NCBI GenBank assembly: GCA_029817715.1
Contig: JARUPY010000079.1
Span: forward strand, 2,480,001 to 2,544,000
DNA: 64,000 nt
From: Melastoma dodecandrum
Lineage: Eukaryota; Streptophyta; Magnoliopsida; Myrtales; Melastomataceae
Direction of reading: 5' to 3'
Below, piece by piece: positions 21,607 through 32,903 of the stretch (positions within the stretch are counted from its first letter, which is position 1; every line of letters begins with the position of its first letter). The notes under the pieces were generated by a model that was not told the DNA's origin, made no database searches, and was given only the letters and a program-made list of their open reading frames with translations. A program made the position numbers and the translations under genes.

Positions 21607-22687
21607 TGTTGACATGATGGACTATCTTGGGCCTATTCTCTGACAAAGCCCACAGTAGGACGCTGCGCCCATGAGAGAAAAGACAGGACGCTCGCACCAG
21701 GCCTATAGCCCCAATCTACACGAACTACATGACTGATTAGTGACCCCGAGATTAGAGGGAGTCTACGGCCCACGTCTGCACAGGTCACGCGTCTCAAAGG
21801 ACGGTTTATTAACTCCGAAATCAGTGGAGTTTACAACCCACGTCAGCACGAGTAGCACGTCTTATAGGACAGTTTGTTGACTCCGAGATCCACGGGGGTG
21901 GTTTAGATTAAAGGATCTTCAAAGGTCGTAACAGACCGGGTATAAAAGGGAGGAGATCTTCCCTTGAAAAATTCACGATCAATTCAGCCAGCAAAAGCTT
22001 TATTTGCTCGTCACCCTTTAGTTGTTAAGATCCCCCGGCCTGGGCGAAACTCTTGAGGTTTCATTGGTTTTCACTTTCACCGTCAGAGCGAGCAACCGTA
22101 GCTCCGACAGCCAAACTCCGCCTTCACTTCCACCACTACAGTGAGCAAGCGTAACTCTTGTAACAAGTACCCGCCAGCATTCCACCGCCAGGACGAGCCA
22201 CCGTAGTCCCGGCAAAACAGCTCCGCTTCGACTCCGCCACCAGGGTGAGCAACCGTAGCCTTGGTATCCATATCCGCCATCATTCATGGCCACACTCAAT
22301 TCATCAAGCCCCAGCGACCAGTTTCCGCCATCTAGAGTCGCAAGTCTACAGCGCTCTGTTATCAAGTATACGACGTCCTCGCCAAGATTCACAAGTCCAC
22401 AACGCTCAGCGCCAAGTCTACAATGTCCCCATCGTCCAGATTCGCAAGACTGCAGCGTTCAGCGGCAAGTCTACGACTTCGCCTTTTAGTCTGCAGTGCC
22501 CAGAAGCAAGTCTACGACATTGCACCACCGTCCTTGCTTTATTTTTATGGCTGTAAGCACATTGTTTTTATTGTAAGACTTCGCATATTTAATTCAATCT
22601 ATTTCATTTACTTACTGGCGACCACATCTAAAAACCTGTGAGTATTATTGCCAAATATTTTCGAGTGATCCGTTTCGATGCGAACAC
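21607..22687 (+). repeat. 5' LTR (1081 bp)
   Basis: TGTTGACATGATGG ... GATGCGAACA. The start departs from the TGTAGACATG of the solo copy by one base. From 22330 to 22530 it holds short alternating modules around CAAGTCTACGACGTC and CAAGTCTACAGCGCTC. The right part (22213-22687) matches 28261-28732. Confidence 0.9.
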
Positions 22688-22693
22688 GTTTTT

Positions 22694-22711
22694 GGCGACC
22701 ACAGTGGGGGC
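22694..22711 (+). other. Primer-binding site of the 21607-28732 element
   Basis: TGGCGACCACAGTGGGGG, six bases after the LTR. The TGGCGACYNCNNTGGGG form is seen in Tat/Ogre-type plant elements and fits a tRNA-Arg 3' end, a family-level inference. Confidence 0.7.
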
Positions 22712-22930
22712 TCGAAAAGCTTAAAGTCTACAGATGGCAAAAAGTACTAGGAGCGGAGCTAATCGCGACCCTCCACCTCCATTAGATGGAGACGATCAGT
22801 TTATAGCGAGAGACTTAAATGTCGAGACCGCGGCTCTAGGGAGCTAAGAAACTGTGAATCAACTTGATTCTGGGGTACATACCCTTCTGAGTTCATATCC
22901 AGGCTCGAGTTTCACAAAGAATTCAATGAT

Positions 22931-25021
22931 ATGAGGAATCTGATGGACAGGCATGTCACTGGATTACAAGATAATATAGCTCATATTTTGGAGCATCTCA
23001 GCGCTTTGAATTGGCCAAGTGCCGCTGTAAAACCAAGCGCCTCCATAGACAGGGAGAATTCTTTCATGGGAGATGCCCGACGCGCAGAGAGGCGCAATGT
23101 GTCATTCCAAGAGGATGAGCCTTGGAGCGGCGCTAACCAACGCGCTACAGAGGCCTGCAATAGGGACAGGATGTCCCCCTCGAGGCTTACTACCTCTCGA
23201 TCTCCCACGTCTTGGAGGTCAAATGATGTGTATACAGTAGACCCCGTAGATGATGATGTTGAGACGCATGGTGAAACAACCAGATATGCAAGTGGCATAC
23301 CCCCTCGCCGACCTGGTAAAGTACCTGTAGAGGAGATACCGTCAGGGGAAGCTCCAGTTATGGGAAGTCTATCGCGGGCAGAAAGCTTCTACGCGAATGT
23401 CTCGGTAAACCCGCAGCCATCCCGAGCCACCGCGAGGATGCCTTATCCCCCGGAGAAAGCGAGCCAAGACTATGCACCTCCACAAAATTTGAGGGAGACA
23501 ATCGCTCAAGTCTTGGAACAGATAGTACTTGGAGTTGTTAGACAGGATGATCCTTGTCTATACAGGAGCCCGTACCCTGCCTACATCGACAGAGACTTTC
23601 CTCTACCTAAGGGATACAGGGCACCTGATTTCACCCGTTTTTCAGGGAAAGATGAGATGACGCCTATAGAGCGCATAGCCCGGTTCACTTATCAAGCAGG
23701 AGATGCTGCAGCCAATGATTTTTGAAAGCTGAAATTATTCCCGAACTCACTTACGGGAGATGCTTTCACATGGTATGTAAGTTTGCCTCCCGGGTCAGTA
23801 ACATCATGGGCAGAAATACAGACTTTCTTTATGAAAGCATTTGCTCGACTAGACACGCCCATGTCGATTTTCGAGGTAATGCGGCTTAGACAAACCGCCG
23901 GGAAACACCCAGGATAGTTCCTCATGCGTTTGCGAAAAGCGCTGCTTCGTTGTAGACCTGCAATTCCTGAAAAGGACCAGTTGATGATCGCGTTAAACGC
24001 ATTGTCTATGCCTTTCAAGAAGAAGCTACCAGGGGAGAGGTTCAATGATCTTTATGACTTGGTCAGGAGAACGACTGAGTATCATCAGTTGCTGATGGAA
24101 GAGATTCGGTCTAAACACGCATATCAGTTGGAAACCCTTGAAGTAGACATAGCCGAGTTCGTAAAAGGCAAAGCAACGGTTTGTGAGCCATTAGCAAGGA
24201 AAAACTCAAAAGCAAAAGCATCCCAGAAATCTAGTGAAGAAAGAAAATATTCTTTCAACGTAGACAAGGCGGATGCAATTTTCGACTGGCTTGTCCAACG
24301 AAAGCGGATTAAGCTGAAACCAGGTCACAGGGCCCCTCAGACAGAAAGAGAGAAAACTAGGAACTATTGCAAGTGGCATGGTTCGTTCACACACACGACC
24401 AGGGATTACTTGTCGTTTAGGAACATAATTCAAGACCTTATAGAGTCAAAAGAATTATGCTTCCCTGAAGTAGACGAAGTTACTATGGTCGACGACAAAC
24501 CCTTTGATGATGAAATCGTCATTCATATGTTTGATGTTTCTGATGTAGATATCAATTTCATTGAGACTACTACTGATTTTTCCCTACAGGACATAAAGAT
24601 CCCCGGGGATACCATGATAGCGAATGCCCTCTTCCGCCGCTTGGCTGAAAAAGGTGTAGTCACCTGTCCGGTCAAGGAAGTGGCATCCAACCTCTACTGT
24701 TGGCATATGGATGATACGCACACCACTGATAGGTGCAATACTTTCAGGAAGTATCTGCAGAACAATCAGGGGGATGTCTGGTATGATTTGACCCCGCTCG
24801 AGGAGGTGGCAATGGGAATAGTTTTCTTGAGTTCACGAAGTGCCTCTAATAACTCACAGAGGGGTTTCAAGAGTCCCTCTAACGCAGGCCAGTTACCCGA
24901 GGAGGAAGAGGTAGCCCTCATGGCCGAGGCAGAGAACCTGAACAACACCTCCGTACTTTGGAGTGCCCCAAACGACATTTGGAGTTTAATGACTCGTCCG
25001 TCCAACAAGGGGCAAATTTAG
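22931..25021 (+). pseudogene. gag of the 21607-28732 element, broken
   Basis: The first frame (22931-23725) has an N-terminal coiled-coil-like stretch (MDRHVTGLQDNIAHILEHL), a basic and proline-rich middle, then the Gag domain start (DFTRFSGKDEMTPIERIARF). A TGA follows 'AAANDF', and homology goes on in the same frame (LTGDAFTWYVSLPPGSV). A second stop lies just before 'FLMRLRKALLRC', and the frame 23924-25021 is then open. It includes two CKWHGSFTH / CYWHMDDTHTTDRC-type zinc-knuckle-like repeats. With two nonsense codons it cannot make full-length Gag. Confidence 0.85.
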
Positions 25022-25206
25022 GACAGGAGAGAAACGGTCACACCGGCGAATCCCGCTCTGGAGTTGTGGAAGGGGACATTCTTAACAGAACTCAGTGGGT
25101 CGAAAGGCCATAGGAGAAAGGGGGCAAGCCAAGACACGGAACGCCTAAAGTAGACATCCAGGCATTCCGGACAGGACCACCAATAGCTCAGTTCCTTGAT
25201 AAAAGG

Positions 25207-26703
25207 ATGCTGTGTCAGAAATACAAGCTAATAGCTCAGAATAGGATCCTGATTACTCAACTCTACACCCCCTGTTGTGTCAACTATTTCCTCAAGCTTG
25301 TAGACTTGTCTTCAAACGGAGAGATCGTGGTCAAACCCGCGCACTCTACAGCCACAGGTACTTGTGAAACTAACAGTTATTCAAAAACGCAGCAGGTACC
25401 AACACGGACAGTAGTGGGATACAATCCATTCACTGGAGACTTTGTTGAGGTATGTCAATCTTTCCTTGGTTCTAAGAAATTAAGAGTAATCAAAGCGGTT
25501 AACCCCTCGAAACATTGGCAGAAAGCAATTGGCAAGACCTTTTTGCCACCAAGGGCTCGAAAGAGAAGGGACAGACGTCTAAGTTACGTCGCTAAAAGGC
25601 CCAGTCCTACCCTCTCAGGAGCTGCTCTACCTGCCAGAGTGTCTACAAAGGAATCGAACACTGAAGCAGAGCATATCGAGTCTACGGACCATTCAGAAGG
25701 GCCTGGCTCAAGTTTTGATTACACCCCTCTTCGGAGTGAAATCCCAAGTGATGCGGATGGCAAAAAAAGGCCGATTGTGAGCAGTAATGCTTTCACCTAG
25801 CCTGTTGACTTCGCCAATTACTGAAAAGTGGAAACCGTAAGAGGTAAGGTGCCTCTTCCTTGTTCGCTAGTCTATCCGACAGGTTTTCCACTTCATTGGT
25901 TAAAGAAACCATCTGACAGCATGAAGCAACACATGCACTCTTTATACATCACCGCTACCTTTGATGGTACCGTGGTGAGTCGGGTCTTTGTACCCAATGG
26001 AGCAACGATAAACGTGCTTCCTCTGTCCAGGTTTAGAATGCTTGGATATAAGCCTCACGACTTGGTTAAAACCAATGTCGCTGTGAGTGGTTTTAATGGT
26101 AGGAAATCTGAATGTTTAGGGGTCTTCTCTATGCACATAGAAGTGGGTCGTCAGGGAAAGGAAACTGCTTTCTTTGTGATAGATATAATTCCTACTTTTA
26201 ATGCTTTGTTGGGCCGCGATTGGCTCCATAAAGCTGCAGCCATCCCATCCACATTACATAGAGAGTTGATGTTATGGATTGACTCTGAAGTTGAGATTAT
26301 TAAGGCTGATGAGTACTCTTGTTGTGACAAAGGTATCTTGCATGTAGAAACGAGCAAGACTGTCAAGGACCTTACTCTGGAGCAACGATATAAGCTGGGC
26401 GACCCTACTGTAGGTCTTCTTGGCCAACCATCTGGAAAATTTGATTACATTGTGGATTACGGGACATCACACCCTAAGCCGGAGACAGACCCAATCGCTC
26501 TATCTGGATGGGGAGACGAGCTTGCTGCCAAGGACATAGAAGAAGTCCTGCAAGAAGTCAATTCGGGTGAAAACCCCGTAAGGAGAGATACAAGCGGCCA
26601 AAAGGATAACGAAGGTGGTAAAGGAGAAAAGAGCCAGCAGAACGCTGTCGCGGAGTTGGAGCCCGATAGGCTCCTAAAGGAAGGGATTTATGGACCAGAA
26701 TGA
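25207..26703 (+). pseudogene. Linker and retropepsin-like protease, inactive site
   Basis: Two open frames, 25207-25800 and 25828-26703, separated by stops. The second has the protease core: SRVFVPNGATINVLPL, 'GFNGRKSECLG', TAFFVIDIIPTFNALLGRDW. The active-site Asp expected before N-G-A is proline here, so the enzyme would be dead. The C-terminal part is acidic and lysine-rich, likely a linker towards reverse transcriptase. Confidence 0.75.
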
Positions 26704-26879
26704 AAAAGGATCTGAAGCAGTCACCGATGTCTTTCGACGACTTCAAGTCTACCAGGGGAATCGTTACTGTAGTCAACCCATCTCTTGGCTTTCAATAAAC
26801 TCAGAAGCGCTTGAGCGCCTAATGCTTGTAATAAACCCGTGTCTCTACCGATTTAGGTGGAACTGAGAGGCGCGAGTCT

Positions 26880-28260
26880 TTGATGACGCCGTGTGACCCA
26901 TTAGTTAGCATTAATTTGGGAAGCGAGACTTCTCCTAGGATTCTTTTTATTAGTTCTTCAGTTAATAAAGAATTTTTTTACGCGATTAAAGGAGTACTAA
27001 AAGAATTTAAGGACTGCTTCGCCTGGGATTATACTGAGATGCCAGGGTTAGACCGTAGACTAATGGAACACACTCTTCCCATCAAGAAAGATTTTAAGCC
27101 GGTGCAGCAAGCACCAAGGCACATGACTAGGGAAGTGACACAACTAGTCTTTGAAGAAGTTAAAAAGCTTTTTCCAGCAGGATACATAAAGACGTCACGA
27201 TATACAAAGTGGATTTCTAGTATCGTACCCGTATTAAAAAAGAACGGCAAATCAGAGTCTGTATAGAATTTAGAGATTTGAACCGTGCTACTCTAAAGGA
27301 TGAGTACACTATGCCTGTCGCGGATGACCTTATAGATAAGACAGCAGGACACCAGATTATGTCCTTCATGGATGGGTTCTCCGGTTATAACCAGATCTTC
27401 ATCGCGGAAGAAGATATACATAAAAAAGCATTCATATGTCCTTTAGGAATATTTGAATGGGTAGTAATGCCATTTGGACTAAAGAACGCTGGTGCCACCT
27501 ATCACCGAGCAATGAATGCTATATTCGATGCCTCTCTTGGCAAGGCAGTGGAAGTCTACATCGACGATATAGTTGTCAAGTTGACAAAGGAAGAACTTCA
27601 TGTCGACCATCTCAGAAATGCTTTCATGAAAATGAGAAAACATCAACTTAAACTAAACCCACTTAAATGCGCCTTTGGAGTTAAAGCGGGGCAATTTTTG
27701 GGTTTCCTAGTACATCAACGTGGCATTGAAGTCGATCAAAACAAGGTAAAAGCCATCCAGAATCTAGCAGCACCAAGAAGCAAAAAGGAATTACAGGCTT
27801 TCCTTGGAAGGGTGAATTACCTGCGTAGATTCATCGGAAATGTCGCAGGAAAGACTGAGGCGTTTGCCAACCTATTAAGGGGAAAAAATGATTTCAAGTG
27901 GAAAGAGAAACACGAAGAAGCGTTTAACGCTTTAAAAAAGTATTTAACACATCCACCAGTCCTAATACCCCCGCGGAACTGGAGACCTTTCATTCTCTAT
28001 GTAGCTGCCACTGAAACAACCATAAGGGCTATGCTGGCGCAGATGGATGAGAGTGGACGTGAAAGGGCCGTTTATTACTTGTCAAGGCAATTGACACCAA
28101 TCGAGGTCAGGTATGCTCCAAAGGAAAAGTTGTGTCTATGGGTATTTTATGCCGTCACGAAGCTTAGACATTACATTGGGAACGGCGAAGTCTACGTCGT
28201 ATCTAAGTCACCCATCATCAAGTACTTTTTCGAGAGTCCATTGTTAAGTGGACGGATTAG
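26880..28260 (+). pseudogene. Reverse transcriptase and partial RNase H, frameshifted
   Basis: 26880-27266 covers the start of the domain (FAWDYTEMPGLD, HTLPIKKDFKPVQQAPRHM, 'WISSIVPVLKKNGK') and ends early. Homology resumes at 27278 in another frame (NRATLKDEYTMPVADDLID, 'FMDGFSGYNQIFIAEEDIHK'), so a small indel lies near 27260. The catalytic YIDD is intact, followed by FLGFLVHQRGIEVD and RNase H-like 'RAVYYLSRQLTPIEVRYAP'. Sequence breaks off at 'SPLLSGRIS', where it joins LTR sequence. No integrase is present. Confidence 0.9.
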
Positions 28261-28732
28261 CAAAACAGCTCCGCCTTTGACTCCGCCACCAGGGTGAGCA
28301 ACCGTAGCCTTGGTATCCATATCCGCCATCATTCACGGCCACACTCCATTCATCAAGCCCCACCGACTAGTTTCCGCCATCCAGAGTCGCAAGTCTAAAG
28401 CGCTTTGTTATCAAGTCTACGACGTCCTCGCCCAGATTCACAAGTCCACAGTACCCAGCGCCAAGTCTATGACGTCCCCATCGTCCAGATTCGCAAGACT
28501 GCAGCGTTCAGCGGCAAGTCTACGACCTCGTCTCTTAGTCTGCAGCGCCCAGAAGCAAGTCTACGACGTTGCACCACTGTCCTTGCTTTATTTTTATGGC
28601 TGTAAGCACCTTATTTTTATTGCAAGACTTCGCATATTTAATTCAATCTATTTCATTTACTTACTGGCGACCACATCTAAAAACCTGTGAGTATTATTGC
28701 CAAATCTGACGTGATCCGTTTCGACGCGAACA
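28261..28732 (+). repeat. 3' LTR remnant (last 472 bp)
   Basis: Aligns with 22213-22687 of the 5' LTR, starting CAAAACAGCTCCGC and ending GACGCGAACA next to GATGG. Some point differences and short indels (475 versus 472 bp) show moderate age. The outer edge is intact while the inner edge is a deletion junction. Confidence 0.9.
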
Positions 28733-28737
28733 GATGG

Positions 28738-28932
28738 TGTAGCGGATGATCCCTCCCCAGAATTCCTAGAGTATATTACCATTTTTGCATCATTCATCAT
28801 CTTCTTCTCAGAGCCTCCTGATTTCCTTTTTGTTGTTCTTCTTTTCTTTCTTTCATTACGAGACACACCAGAAACTAGATGATGTAAGAAAAAATGACGC
28901 CCATCTAATGTGGTATATAAGGAGGAAGGGTA
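28738..28932. other. Short spacer between gypsy and hAT elements
   Basis: 195 bp, pyrimidine-rich in the middle, with no gene seen. It is the host DNA into which both neighbouring elements inserted, or older transposon debris. Confidence 0.5.
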
Positions 28933-28940
28933 CTCTCACC

Positions 28941-31900
28941 CAGTGTTGTAAAAGGCGAGGAAAGGCAACGCCTATGGCGAGGGGCGAGGTAGGCGAGGCG
29001 ATTTCGCCTTTCCTCCCCTCCAAGCGAGGCGTGATCCAAAGGCGACGCCTTTCATCGCCTTTTTCTCAAGCGAAAGGTGATAAAAGGGCTCGCCTTTGGA
29101 TTTCGGCCGAATTGTGTAATTTTGGACTAAGTTGTAATAATTATAATAATTTGGAGATTAAATTGAATAAATAAAAACTTTGAAAACCTATTGTCTTCAG
29201 CCAAGACACGAACAATTCCCCACACGAACGATCCCTTCCGTCTCTTCCTCCTGCCTCCCCTCCTCCGTCGGCCTCCCCTCCTCCCTCTCAAGCAGGATCC
29301 TTTCTTCATCGCCCAGCTCACCAGTATTGGGTAAAGCAGATTTCTTTAATTGTGTTTAGCTCTTAAGAATCGGCGTTCCCTCTGTTGCTGAATTTATAGC
29401 TCTCAAGAACTAAATTCGTAGTGTAGCTCGTCTGAATTTGTTGAGTCCGAACGTGTACTCGTGCTGTTATTTTTAGGCCAAAATTTAACTGGAGACTTGG
29501 ACAAGTCGTGGTCAGGACTTGGAAATTGTGATTTTCAATTGTATTGGACGACAATATTTGAAGTTAAGACTGCCTTTGCCTTTTAACTAATTCTATTTCG
29601 GTGATAAGTTGACTGACTTTTCTTCTACTAAAGAAAAAAAAGGAAGAAAGCAATGCTGGTTCTTTTTGTTGATTTGTTTGCGATTAGATTTGTCTTTCTC
29701 ATTAGTTTATTCAATAAACTAACTCAAATTTTAATCTGCTTGAAGTTATAAACTAATTATGCTAGCATTTTTTGATTTTACGCAGAAATTAGACGATGTC
29801 TTCTTCAAATCAAAACCGAAAGGATCCTGCATGGTGTCATGGAACTCTACCAAATCCCAATGACACGAATAAAGTGAAGTGCAATTATTGCGGAAAAGTA
29901 ACAAATGGTGGAATTAGTCGATTCAAGAAACATCTTGTTGGAGGTTATAAAGAAGTGAAGGCTTGTCGTGATTGCCCTCCTCCTGTTATGGAAGAATTGA
30001 AGCAGTACATGGCCAATAAGAAAGAATCTAAGCGCAAAATGGATGTAATTCCCCATTTGGACAAATTAGATAATGAAGGAATGTTCAATGCTTCGAGTCA
30101 CGCAGCATCAAATCGCACTATTGAAATCTGGCTCAAGTGCAAAAAGATCAAGAGGCCCTATTGATTATTTCTATCGTGAGTGTCAAGATTAGGGTGATGA
30201 TATTGTCATTCAAAAAAAGAAACAATACTCAAAGGAGCTTGATGCGTACCAGAAGAAGATGAGAGATGACGCAGTTCAGGCATTTAGTAGATGGATGTAT
30301 GATGCTGGAATTCCTTTTAATGTCGTCAACTATGATAGTTTCACCACTATGATACATGCAATGGGAGACTATGGGAGAAATATGAAGCCTCCTTCCTATC
30401 ATGAGGTTAGAGTTACTTATTTAAACAAGGAAGTGGAACGGACAAAGGAGCTGATGAAAGGTAACATTGAAGAAAAGGAGAAGTATGGTTGTAGCTTGAT
30501 GATAGATGGATGGAAAGATAGAAAAGGTAGATCTTTAATAAAATTTTTGATGAACACTCTGAAAGGAAGCATGTTTATGAAATCGATGGATGCATCAAGC
30601 TTTGCTCACACTGGTGAAAAAATGTTCGAGTTATTTGATAAATTTGTCCAAGATGTTGGAGAAGAACATGTGTTTCAAATGGTGACGGATAGTACAAGTT
30701 CAAATGTTCTTGCAGGTGAGAATCTTTAAGTGTTATTGACTTTCTACTTTTTCTTAACGTGTTCTTAACTTTATTTTTTTTACAGGAAGATTATTGGAGG
30801 CGAAGTACCAACATTTGTATTGGATTCCATGCGCCGCCCACTGTATCGATTTGATGTGTGAAGACATCTTCAAGTTACCTAATTTGAAGAAAGTACACGA
30901 GCAAGGAGTAGCTTTTAATGGCTTTATATACAATCAGGCTTTTCTCTTGAACATGTTAAGAGATTTCACAAAGAAAGCTGAAATGTTGAGGCCTGGAAAA
31001 ACACGATTTGCTACAGCGTTCCTAACATTGAAGAGGTTCTTGGAGCAAAGGGCAAATTTAAAGAAGATGTTTACATCCGATAAGTGGAATGCCACGAAGA
31101 TTTCAAAAGAGGCATTGGGGAAAAGAATGGAACAGGTGATTTTATCGACTACCTTTTGGAATAATGTGAGATATGCGGTAAAGGTTACTGGTCCCTTAGT
31201 GCATGTGCTTCGGTTGGTTGATGGTGAGAAAAGACCAGCCATGGGATACATTTATGAGGCAATGGATCGAGCAAAGGAGGAAATCGCTGCATCTTTCTCT
31301 CACCAAGAAGAAAAATATCGACATGTGTTTCAAATCATCGATAATCGATGGAATGTTCAGCTCCATAGACCTCTTCATGCAGCAGGCCATTTCCTCAATC
31401 CTCAATTCTTTTATTCAAATCCGAATATATTACAAGATGAAGATATCATGACAGGATTTCATCATGCGGTTCAACGATTGGTGAGGGATTTTAAAGTTCA
31501 AGATGCCATTTGTAGTGAAATGGATGTGTATACCAAGGCTGAACGGATGTTTGGAATTCCCACTGCTATCAGACACCGAACTTGCGAACTAAAATCACCA
31601 GGTTACATTCTTTTTCGAAAACTTATCATAACTTATTGCTCATTACTTATATTTTGCTACTTTATCATTTTACAGCTCAGTGGTGGTCATCATATGGATC
31701 TTCGACGCCGAATTTGCAAAACTTTGCTATAAAAGTTCTCAATCTTACTTGTAGTTCTTCCGATTGTGAGAGAAACTGGATTGTGTTTGAGCATGTGAGT
31801 AAATTAAATTCTTAAATTTAGCTCCTTCAACATAATTTTAATTATTATATGTGTAATGCACATGTTTTCATGTATGCAGCTTCACTCCAAAAGGAGGAAT

Positions 31901-32617
31901 CGTTTGGAGCATCAAAGATTGAGTATGCTGGTTTATGTGAAGTACAATAGGGCTTTGAGGCGTCGATATCTAAAGCGCGAGAATCTCGATCCAATCATCT
32001 TACCGGAAGTTGGTGGAATTGAAACGTCGGAATGAAAGACAGGAATTATGGAAGACGTGGATGATGATGAGGAGAACGAACGTGTATTCAGTGATGATGA
32101 AGACTTCACATGGGCAAGCGAGGCTAATGAACAGGAGTATGTCACTAGAACTTCTTAACCCTCAATTACTTTAAAACAGTATGCTGCAAGAAAGGAAAAA
32201 CGAGTAGCGAAGGGAACTTCCGTCGCAAGGACTAAAGATGTCGTTGAGCTTCGAGGGAAGAAAAAAGTTGATGTGGCAGATGAAGAATATTTTGAAGAAT
32301 TGGATGAAAATGAGGAGGAAGAGCAAAATCCGAAAGGATACAAAAGTTCTAATGGGAATGATAGTGTGGCTTTATCAGCTTCGGATGATTCGGATGATAA
32401 TCTCGATCATATGGATGCTTGATTAGAATATTTTACATGATGAATTATGATGATTAATATTATAAATCCATTTCATCTTTTTTATTTGAAATCATTTTAT
32501 TATTTATACACAAATCGCCTTACACAAATCGCCTTTTGAGCGCCTTTCACCTCGCCTCTCGCCTCTGGCGGGCGATGGCTTGTCGCCTCGCCCCGCCTAT
32601 CGCCATTAACAACTATG
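28941..32617 (+). mobile_element. hAT-superfamily DNA transposon, near full length
   Basis: 3677 bp between perfect 8-bp duplications CTCTCACC (28933-28940 and 32618-32625). Terminal inverted repeats: left CAGTGTTGTAAAAGGCG, right (reverse complement) CATAGTTGTTAATGGCG. The subterminal 150 bp on the left and 100 bp on the right are packed with GGCGA/TCGCC words (GCGAGGCG, TCGCCTTT), the kind of repeats hAT transposases bind. Inside is a DUF659/hAT-type transposase with disabling changes, so the copy is probably not autonomous now. Confidence 0.95.
29796..32157 (+). pseudogene. hAT transposase (BED finger, DUF659, dimerisation domain)
   Basis: 29796-30130: start MSSSNQNRKDPAWCHG and a BED zinc finger (CNYCGKVTNGGISRFKKHL). 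Near 30130 the frame shifts to KRSRGPIDYFYREC, and a TAG follows at 30190. 30193-30716: 'MRDDAVQAFSRWMYDAGIPF', then the DUF659 core with SLMIDGWKDRKGRSLI and MVTDSTSSNVLAG (two candidate catalytic acids), ending at a donor. 30786-31601: YWIPCAAHCIDLMCEDI, 'GKTRFATAFLTLKRFL', HAAGHFLNPQFFY. 31676-31796: dimerisation motif AQWWSSYGSSTPNLQNFA and LTCSSSDCERNW. 31880-32157: basic then acidic tail (DVDDDEENERVFSDDEDF). hAT enzymes cut and paste DNA in the nucleus. The frameshift and stops make this copy inactive. Confidence 0.85.
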
Positions 32618-32625
32618 CTCTCACC

Positions 32626-32894
32626 CATCGAGTTAGCTTTTGAAGTGGTGATACAAGATACATGAGGCTTTTACGGACGTTATTATACAAATCCGATTTG
32701 GAGTTCACCTGTTGGGTCGAGATATCCCGGCTCGTCTTGTTTTGCGGGTCTCGAATTTCATCCCACAGGAACTTTCATCTTCTCTTTATATCCGGACTCT
32801 CTTCTTCGGACCCAACCCGAGGAAACTAAGTGGTTACCCCGGAAGCAAATAGTCTCGATTTGTCTTTTTCGCTGAACACAAAATCCAAACACAA
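32626..32894. other. Spacer between hAT and long-TIR elements
   Basis: About 270 bp of mixed-composition DNA with no supported gene. Confidence 0.5.
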
Positions 32895-32903
32895 CCTAAA
32901 ACC

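Larger units (their letters stand above)
21607..28732 (+). mobile_element. Ty3/gypsy retrotransposon, internally deleted
   Basis: Full 5' LTR, primer-binding site, gag, protease, reverse transcriptase and part of RNase H, then an abrupt join at about 28260 into the middle of the 3' LTR. The outer ends carry a perfect 5-bp duplication GATGG (21602-21606 and 28733-28737), so this is one insertion. Integrase, the polypurine tract and the first 606 bp or so of the 3' LTR are gone. Because new insertions have equal LTRs, the deletion must have followed insertion. The coding frames also contain stops and shifts. The lineage is Tat-like by its long gag, but I have not placed it firmly. Confidence 0.93.
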
